Shown here piece by piece: positions 58,824-64,000 of a stretch of 64,000 nucleotides of DNA. The translations under genes were made by a program, and so were the position numbers. The stretch lies in the NCBI RefSeq assembly GCF_040689105.1, contig NZ_JBFBVU010000006.1, forward strand, positions 1-64,000. Reading direction: 5' to 3'. Under the pieces are notes generated by a model that made no database searches, was not told where the DNA came from, and saw only the letters and a program-made list of their open reading frames with translations. The DNA comes from Meridianimarinicoccus marinus (GTDB lineage Bacteria > Pseudomonadota > Alphaproteobacteria > Rhodobacterales > Rhodobacteraceae). Numbering within the stretch: the stretch's first letter is position 1; every line of letters starts with the position of its first letter.

Positions 58824-60623
58824 TCATCCGGTTGAACGCTGAACCACGTAAGTTCCGGGTGCCGGGCACAATACCGGATGGTCCGAATCGCCGGGTTCTC
58901 GGGCCTCGACCATGCGGCCGGACTTCTTCTTCAGCCAGTCTTCCCAGCGCGGCCACCACGAGCCTTCGTGGAACTCCGCCCCCGACAGCCATTCATCCGC
59001 CGGCAGTTTCATGTCCGGGTTGGTATAATGGCCATATTTCTTCTTGGACGGCGGGTTGATGATCCCGGCGATATGGCCGGATTCCGAGACGATGAAGGTC
59101 TTCGACCGGCTGCTGAATTTCTGGAAGCCGTTGTAGCAGGCCTTCCACGCGGCAATGTGGTCGGTTTCGCAAGCGATGGAGCAGAAGGTCGTCTTCACGT
59201 CCGAGGCCATCAGTACCTCGCCACAGATCTTGTAGCCCTCTTCGGCGAACTCGTTGTGCTGGCACAGGCCGCGCAGGTATTCGACCGCCATGCGCGCCGG
59301 CAGGTTGGTGCTGTCGCCGTTCCAGTGCAGCAGATCGAAGGCCGGCGGGGCCTCGCCCATCATGTAGCGGCGGGTGGCGGGCGCATAGATCAGATCGTTG
59401 GCCCGCAGGAACGAGAACGTCCGCGACATGAAGAAACTGTTCAGGATGCCGGTTTCCGCCACCTCGCGCTCGACACCGTCGATGAAGCTGTTGTCCAGGA
59501 AGACCCCCACTTCGCCGGGATCCGAAAAATCGGTCATGGTGGTGAAGAAGGTTGCCGACTTGACCGATTTGTCGCCGCGCTTGGCCATCAGCGCCAGCGT
59601 CAGGCTGAGGGTCGTCCCGGCGATGCAATACCCCACCGCGTTGACTTCTTTCTGACGGGTGATCTTCTTGACCTCGTCGATGGCGGTCAGGAAACCGCTC
59701 TCGATATAGTCGTCCATACCGACATCGCCGTAGCTGCCATCGGGGTTCTTCCAGCTCACGATGAACAGCGTATAGCCCTGATCGACGATCCACTTGATCA
59801 GGCTGTTCTTCTCCTTCAGGTCCATGATGTAGAACTTGTTGATCCACGGCGGGAAGATGATCAGCGGGGTCGCGTGGACCGTTTCGGTCGTCGGCTTGTA
59901 CTGGATCAGTTCGAACAGACGGTTGCGGAACACGACCGAACCTTCGGTCGTGGCCAGGTTCTCGCCGACCTTGAAAGCCTTGGGATCCGACAGTGTGACC
60001 AGAAGCTCGCCGTCGTTGGCCTCGATATCGGCCACGAGGTTTTCCAGACCCGTGACCAGCGACTCGCCCTGCGTTTCGACAGCGCGTTCCAGCGCATCGG
60101 GGTTGGTGCCCAGAAAGTTTGTCGGCGACAGCATGTCGACGATCTGCTGGGTGAAGAATTCGACCTTCTTCTTCTCGTCATCGTCCAGCCCTTCGATATC
60201 CTTGATGGCGTTCTCGATCGCCTCGGACGTCAGCTGGTAATTATTCTTGATGTAGCTGAAGAACGGATGGGTGTTCCAAAGCGGGTTCGAGAACCGTTTG
60301 TCCGCCGGATGCTCCCCTTCCGGAGCGGGCGCGACAAGACGCCCGGATGCCAGCGCTTTCTGGGCCTCGAAATAGTGTTTCAGCATCGACCCCCAATAGC
60401 CCACCTGATGCTCCATCAGCTTGGCGGGGTTCTGGAAGGCTTCCTGCATGTAAGCCGTTGCCGCCTTGGCAAACAATTCCTTTTTGGGTCCGTGCAGGGC
60501 CGGGTCGACAGCACGCTTGTGCGCCATGGCAGTGACCAGACGTTGGGACAGCTCTTCCATCTTGCTCAAATTCTCGTTCAGCCGATCCAGTTCTGCGCCT
60601 GCAGCATTTTCGTCAGTTGTCAT
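58824..60623 (-). CDS. phaC: Class I poly(3-hydroxyalkanoate) synthase
   Basis: A 599-residue PHA synthase that polymerises 3-hydroxyacyl-CoA at the granule surface. The N-terminal domain (about 60-250) has the WNTHPFFSYIKNNYQLTSE block. The lipase-like box GYCIAGTTL holds the catalytic Cys at about 333; catalytic Asp and His fall in the FCSIACETDHIAAWKACYNG neighbourhood and SESGHIAGIINPP. Length fits class I. Its start is 105 bp from the divergent depolymerase gene. phaA/phaB are not in the window. Confidence 0.95.
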   Translation of the reverse strand: MTTDENAAGAELDRLNENLSKMEELSQRLVTAMAHKRAVDPALHGPKKELFAKAATAYMQEAFQNPAKLMEHQVGYWGSMLKHYFEAQKALASGRLVAPAPEGEHPADKRFSNPLWNTHPFFSYIKNNYQLTSEAIENAIKDIEGLDDDEKKKVEFFTQQIVDMLSPTNFLGTNPDALERAVETQGESLVTGLENLVADIEANDGELLVTLSDPKAFKVGENLATTEGSVVFRNRLFELIQYKPTTETVHATPLIIFPPWINKFYIMDLKEKNSLIKWIVDQGYTLFIVSWKNPDGSYGDVGMDDYIESGFLTAIDEVKKITRQKEVNAVGYCIAGTTLSLTLALMAKRGDKSVKSATFFTTMTDFSDPGEVGVFLDNSFIDGVEREVAETGILNSFFMSRTFSFLRANDLIYAPATRRYMMGEAPPAFDLLHWNGDSTNLPARMAVEYLRGLCQHNEFAEEGYKICGEVLMASDVKTTFCSIACETDHIAAWKACYNGFQKFSSRSKTFIVSESGHIAGIINPPSKKKYGHYTNPDMKLPADEWLSGAEFHEGSWWPRWEDWLKKKSGRMVEAREPGDSDHPVLCPAPGTYVVQRSTG

Positions 60624-60728
60624 GTCCCGATTTCCCCCGTAGGTTCATGCCCGATATATGTACCGCCGCTTAGGTGGGGGGCCAAAGCGACGAATTGTTA
60701 CGGGGGGGAACCCCGACGGGAGATACTG

Positions 60729-62003
60729 ATGCGTTATATGGCAACTTATGACCTGATGGAGACGGTTCGAAACACCAACCAATGGCTTGGTGCGACGGCC
60801 CGCGCTTTCGGCTCCTATCCCGCAACCGGCCTGTTTCCGACACCTGCATTCAAGGTGATGGCGGCCTGGGGCGAGGTCATGGAGCGCAGTTTTTCCCGCA
60901 TGATCGCCAAGCCGGACTGGAACATCAGCTCGGTCGTCGGCGAGGACGGGCGCGACCATGTGGTCACCACCCATGCCTTGGTTGAACGTCCCTTCGGCGA
61001 CCTCATCAAGTTCGAAGTTCAGGGCCGCGGCCCGATGCGCCGCCGGGTGCTTCTGGTGGCGCCGATGTCGGGGCATTATGCCACGCTTCTGCGCTCGACG
61101 GTGATCTCGCTTCTGCCCGACTGCGACGTCTACCTGACCGACTGGCACAATGCCCGCGACATCCCGGTGTCGGAAGGCAAGTTTGATATTGAGGATTACA
61201 CCCTCTATCTGGCTGAATTCATGGAACATCTGGGCGCCGATCTGCACGTCATCGCGGTCTGTCAGCCGGCCCCTCTGACGCTCGCCGCCACCGCGTATCT
61301 GGCCGAGAAAAACCCCGACGCCCAACCCCAGACCCTGACGCTGATCGGCGGCCCCATCGACCCCGATGCCGCCGCCACTGACGTGACCGATTTCGGGGCC
61401 CGCATCACCATGGGCCAGCTGGAAGAGGTCGCCATCCAGCGGGTCGGCTTCAACTACATCGGCGCGGGTCGACTGGTGTATCCGGGCCTGCTGCAATTGT
61501 CGTCCTTCATGTCGATGAATGCCGACCGCCATGGCGAAGCCTTCTTCAACCAGATCCTGCGCGTCGCCAAGGGCGAAGCCTCGGACCACGATCATCACAA
61601 CCGCTTTTACGACGAGTATCTGGCGGTGATGGACATGCCGGCCGAGTTCTACCTGTCCACCGTGGAACGGGTGTTCAAGAACCTCGAAATCGCTCGCAAT
61701 GATTTTACCGTCGCCGGTCACAAAGTTGACATCGGCAAGATCACCACGGTCGCCGTGAAGGTGGTTGAGGGCGAAAAGGACGACATCTCAGCCCCCGGTC
61801 AGTGTCTTGCTGCACTGCGGCTTTGCACCGGACTACCCGAGTCGAAAAAGGCTGCGCATCTGGAGCCGGGCGCCGGTCACTACGGCATTTTCGCGGGCAA
61901 GAGCTGGCGCAACAACATCCGCCCGCTGGTTCTGGATTTCATCGACACCAACGGCATCGAAGCCGCCGCACCGTCGCCGAAACCGCAACTCAAGACGGTC
62001 TGA
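60729..62003 (+). CDS. phaZ: Intracellular PHA depolymerase
   Basis: A 424-residue PHB depolymerase of the intracellular PhaZ type. The sequence has HVIAVCQPAPLTLAATAYLA with the nucleophile Cys, the LIGGPIDP loop, and the C-terminal HLEPGAGHYGIFAGKSWRN with catalytic His. It breaks stored polymer down. ATG at 60729 follows GGGAGATACTG; an upstream open frame is antisense to phaC. It is divergent from phaC, a common arrangement, and ends at a strong terminator. Confidence 0.94.
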   Translation: MRYMATYDLMETVRNTNQWLGATARAFGSYPATGLFPTPAFKVMAAWGEVMERSFSRMIAKPDWNISSVVGEDGRDHVVTTHALVERPFGDLIKFEVQGRGPMRRRVLLVAPMSGHYATLLRSTVISLLPDCDVYLTDWHNARDIPVSEGKFDIEDYTLYLAEFMEHLGADLHVIAVCQPAPLTLAATAYLAEKNPDAQPQTLTLIGGPIDPDAAATDVTDFGARITMGQLEEVAIQRVGFNYIGAGRLVYPGLLQLSSFMSMNADRHGEAFFNQILRVAKGEASDHDHHNRFYDEYLAVMDMPAEFYLSTVERVFKNLEIARNDFTVAGHKVDIGKITTVAVKVVEGEKDDISAPGQCLAALRLCTGLPESKKAAHLEPGAGHYGIFAGKSWRNNIRPLVLDFIDTNGIEAAAPSPKPQLKTV

Positions 62004-62026
62004 GCCGCCACCAGGACACTGCAAAG

Positions 62027-62051
62027 GCCCGCTCACCCGAGCGGGCTTTTT
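62027..62051 (+). terminator. Rho-independent terminator after phaZ
   Basis: GCCCGCTC-ACCC-GAGCGGGC followed by TTTTT, 24 bases after the phaZ stop. Perfect eight-pair stem and T-run on the plus strand. Confidence 0.94.
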
Positions 62052-62063
62052 CATGGCCACCCG

Positions 62064-62516
62064 TTATCCCAGATCCTTCTCGAAGAAGACCTTGCTGACG
62101 GTGCCGTCCCCGAAGCCGTCCTGCCGGTAGACCTCGCGATACCCGGCGCGTCGATAGAAGGTCGGCGCCTGAAAGCTGAAGGTGTTCACAAAGGCCCGGC
62201 GTCCGCCCTGGGCCCGCGCCCGGCGTTCCAGATCGGCCAGAAGCCACGACCCGATTCCTTGCCCGCGTCCATCGGGGTCCACCCACAGCAGGTCGATCTC
62301 CAGACATTGCCCCCACAGCACCGCCGCAACACCTCCCAGAAGATGGCCGGCCCTGTTGCGCGCCTCCAACACGACAGGGCTTTGATCCCCGATGGTCGAG
62401 ACGCGCCGATTGTCCGCGATCAGGTGCTGACGCAACTGATCCTCGGCCAAGGTCGGATCCGGCGCGGCGGCAATGGCAATCACCGCGCCAGACGGACCTA
62501 CAGGCCCCGCGCCCAT
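62064..62516 (-). CDS. GNAT-family N-acetyltransferase
   Basis: A 150-residue GNAT. Motif A reads LWVDPDGRGQGIGSWLLADLE (Q/R-x-x-G-x-G/A as RGQGIG) and motif B includes NTFSFQAPTFYRRAGYREV. Substrate unknown. Its start overlaps the end of the adjacent hydrolase gene by 19 bp, suggesting coupled translation. Confidence 0.86.
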   Translation of the reverse strand: MGAGPVGPSGAVIAIAAAPDPTLAEDQLRQHLIADNRRVSTIGDQSPVVLEARNRAGHLLGGVAAVLWGQCLEIDLLWVDPDGRGQGIGSWLLADLERRARAQGGRRAFVNTFSFQAPTFYRRAGYREVYRQDGFGDGTVSKVFFEKDLG

Positions 62517-63490
62517 GCCACGATACGCTCGGCGATCGGTGCGGTCTTGTTGGGACTCAGGATGTCACCGGCCAGAACATGCCCGCCGGGATCGTCGCCT
62601 TCGACACGCACGACCGGCACCAACTCGCTCGGCGCGCCCCAGTCCGCCGACGCGCGGCGGGCCAGCTTGGGGTCGATCACCTGATCTTCGTTCGACACGA
62701 AGAAGATCGCCGGCACCGTCATCGCCCCAAGATCCATGTTGCGCACCTTGTGGCTCAGCGCCCCCAGGCGCGCGACGGCCTCAAACGGATAGGAGGTCGT
62801 CCAGTTTTCCGCATGGCCGGCGTTGCGCGGCTCGAAACTGTAGGTATCGCCAATCACCAGCCGGCCCCATGAATTGATCAGCGGCCATTCGATGGCCCGC
62901 CCCTTCAGCCCGGCGGCGCCGAAATTCGGCGACATCAGCACCAGCCCGGCCATCTGGGCGTTCAGCGTCGAGTCAGCCGCAGCGGCCACCGCCAGCGTCG
63001 AACCGGTGGAATTGCCCATGACGATCACCCGCTCGCCCAGGCGCGCACCGACGGCCAGCGCCTCGGCCACGGCGTTCATCCAGTCGTGCACCGTCGGCTC
63101 GCCCATCGCCGCCGAGTCCCGGCCGTGGCCCGGCAGACGGGTCAGAAACAGGTTGGCCCCCAGCGCCGCTGCGACCATGTCCGGCAGCGGCCGCAATTCG
63201 GCCTTGGTGGCGGAAAACCCGTGGATATAGACCACCGACAGGGGCGTCTGCACGCCCGGTTCCCCCGCCCAGACGATCTCCTTGGCGGCATTGTCGCGCA
63301 GGTTGGCCACCTGCCCCTCCTGCTCGGCCAGCCAGACATCCAGATCGGCGCCCACTTGCGCTGGATCATAGTCGACGGTCAGATCCGCCGGTTCGGTCGG
63401 CCCGATCCAGTCCAGAAGCGCCAGCGTTCCCCAGGCCAGAACGGCCAGCCCGACCGCCCATTTCACCAGTGTCAGGATCATTCCCATCAT
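62498..63490 (-). CDS. Membrane-anchored alpha/beta hydrolase
   Basis: A 330-residue protein with one N-terminal membrane helix (about residues 3-25, ILTLVKWAVGLAVLAWGTLALL) and an alpha/beta hydrolase domain. VVYIHGFSATKAELRPLP includes the oxyanion HG, the nucleophile elbow is MGNSTGST (GNSTG), and the late LDP/HVL segment GDDPGGHVLAGD holds the catalytic His. Substrate unknown; it likely acts outside the inner membrane. The ATG at 63490 overlaps the end of the next gene (ATGA). Confidence 0.85.
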   Translation of the reverse strand: MMGMILTLVKWAVGLAVLAWGTLALLDWIGPTEPADLTVDYDPAQVGADLDVWLAEQEGQVANLRDNAAKEIVWAGEPGVQTPLSVVYIHGFSATKAELRPLPDMVAAALGANLFLTRLPGHGRDSAAMGEPTVHDWMNAVAEALAVGARLGERVIVMGNSTGSTLAVAAAADSTLNAQMAGLVLMSPNFGAAGLKGRAIEWPLINSWGRLVIGDTYSFEPRNAGHAENWTTSYPFEAVARLGALSHKVRNMDLGAMTVPAIFFVSNEDQVIDPKLARRASADWGAPSELVPVVRVEGDDPGGHVLAGDILSPNKTAPIAERIVAWARGL

Positions 63491-64000
63491 CGCGCCTCTC
63501 CCGTTGCTGCCAAGACCTGCTCCACCGAGCCCTCGATCAGAGCCAGGCATTCCGGGGTGGAAAACCGATGATCCGCCCCCTTCACCAGTGTCAGTCGCAG
63601 ATCCGGTCCGGTGGCATGTGCCAGCAGGCGCAGGGCCACATCCGTTTCGACCGCCTCATCCTCGGTGCCCTGCAGGAAGCGCACAGGGACCTCAAGTGCC
63701 AGCGGTTTGTCCAGCACCGTCTGCTTCCGGCCATCCTCGATCATCCCCCGGGTGATCCGGTACGGCGCGTCGTAATCCGAGGGGATCTCATAGATGCCCT
63801 CCTCCATCACCTTGCGCTGCCCGTCCGCGCCCAGCTCTGCCCACATCGAGGTGGTCATGAAATCCGGCGCCGCGGCAATCGTTACCAGCCCGGCCACCCG
63901 CTCTGGCATCGCGCGGGCGCACAGCAGGGCAATCCAGCCGCCCATGGAGGATCCGACCAGCACCTGAGGCCCTTCGGTCAGCGCCTCCAGCACCGCCATC
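63487..64000 (-). CDS. Alpha/beta hydrolase, N-terminus beyond window edge
   Basis: At least 170 residues of a small serine hydrolase. The nucleophile elbow is LVGSSMGGWIALL (GSSMG), with an Asp in FLQGTEDEAVETD and His in KGADHRFSTPE. This set resembles ABHD10-type acyl thioesterases/esterases. The N-terminal strand with the HG oxyanion motif lies to the right of the window. Coupled to the following hydrolase by a four-base overlap. Confidence 0.82.
   Translation of the reverse strand, partial: MAVLEALTEGPQVLVGSSMGGWIALLCARAMPERVAGLVTIAAAPDFMTTSMWAELGADGQRKVMEEGIYEIPSDYDAPYRITRGMIEDGRKQTVLDKPLALEVPVRFLQGTEDEAVETDVALRLLAHATGPDLRLTLVKGADHRFSTPECLALIEGSVEQVLAATGEAR

Noticed and set aside
58878..60728. 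Plus-strand extension upstream of phaZ
   Set aside because: Antisense to phaC; phaZ starts at 60729 by family alignment and ribosome site.

Overview
The window is chromosomal DNA of high G+C content from a member of the Rhodobacteraceae (Alphaproteobacteria, Roseobacter-like). The evidence is the set of genes: a SAM-II riboswitch before metZ, FolE2, DUF2842 and DUF6446-type small proteins, a PhaR-controlled PHA locus with CTGC-N3-GCAG sites, and a GTTC-N7-GTTC LexA box of the alphaproteobacterial type. No rRNA, tRNA, CRISPR array or intact mobile element was seen. Genus cannot be decided from the sequence alone.

Layout. 1-10219 (mostly minus): folB (cut by the edge), a SleB-type cell-wall hydrolase, ppdK, glyS, gltS, a small membrane protein, glyQ and trkH; gltS and the small gene sit between the two glycyl-tRNA synthetase subunits. 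10300-19397 (minus): a 62-bp tandem repeat, folE2, metZ with a SAM-II riboswitch, yciB, an EamA permease, ftsY, a fused NuoE/NuoF-like diaphorase and xseA. 19471-25503: purD, a small membrane protein with an HlyD-type adaptor, a cupin, a VCBS protein, a [2Fe-2S] ferredoxin, an SOS-box-linked orphan piece of DnaE2, and a DUF2270 protein. 25637-35065 (minus): purA, DUF2842, thiN, rpiA, gor, hflK, hflC, DUF2065, an outer-membrane barrel, degP and a clear terminator. 35197-38484: a CMD-family gene divergent from a TetR regulator with two operators, then an M42 peptidase and a PAP2 phosphatase.

38469-41448 is a gene graveyard: the tail of a GlcG-like protein joined to a broken IS481 transposase, the tail of an IS110/IS1111 transposase, the 3' end of a SoxE/FccA-like cytochrome c, the signal sequence of a SoxF/FccB-like flavoprotein fused to a DUF302 domain and then to a deleted, frameshifted YeeE/YedE transporter. 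I read this as a decayed sulfur-oxidation (sox) locus.

41567-47493: secG, pyrG, then a lower-G+C pair of unknown membrane proteins, a membrane-anchored coiled-coil protein with a peptidoglycan-binding-like motif whose end is duplicated upstream, a GYD protein, a lipoprotein and a TerB protein. 47610-57428: a polar amino-acid-type ABC transporter, two glutamine-synthetase-like ligases, a PuuB-like oxidase, a DegT-type aminotransferase and a convergent LysR regulator, which look like uptake and gamma-glutamyl-type catabolism of an amine. 57478-62051: the PHA granule locus phaR, phaP, phaC and divergent phaZ, with three PhaR sites and two terminators. 62064-64000: a GNAT acetyltransferase and two alpha/beta hydrolases, the last cut by the window edge.
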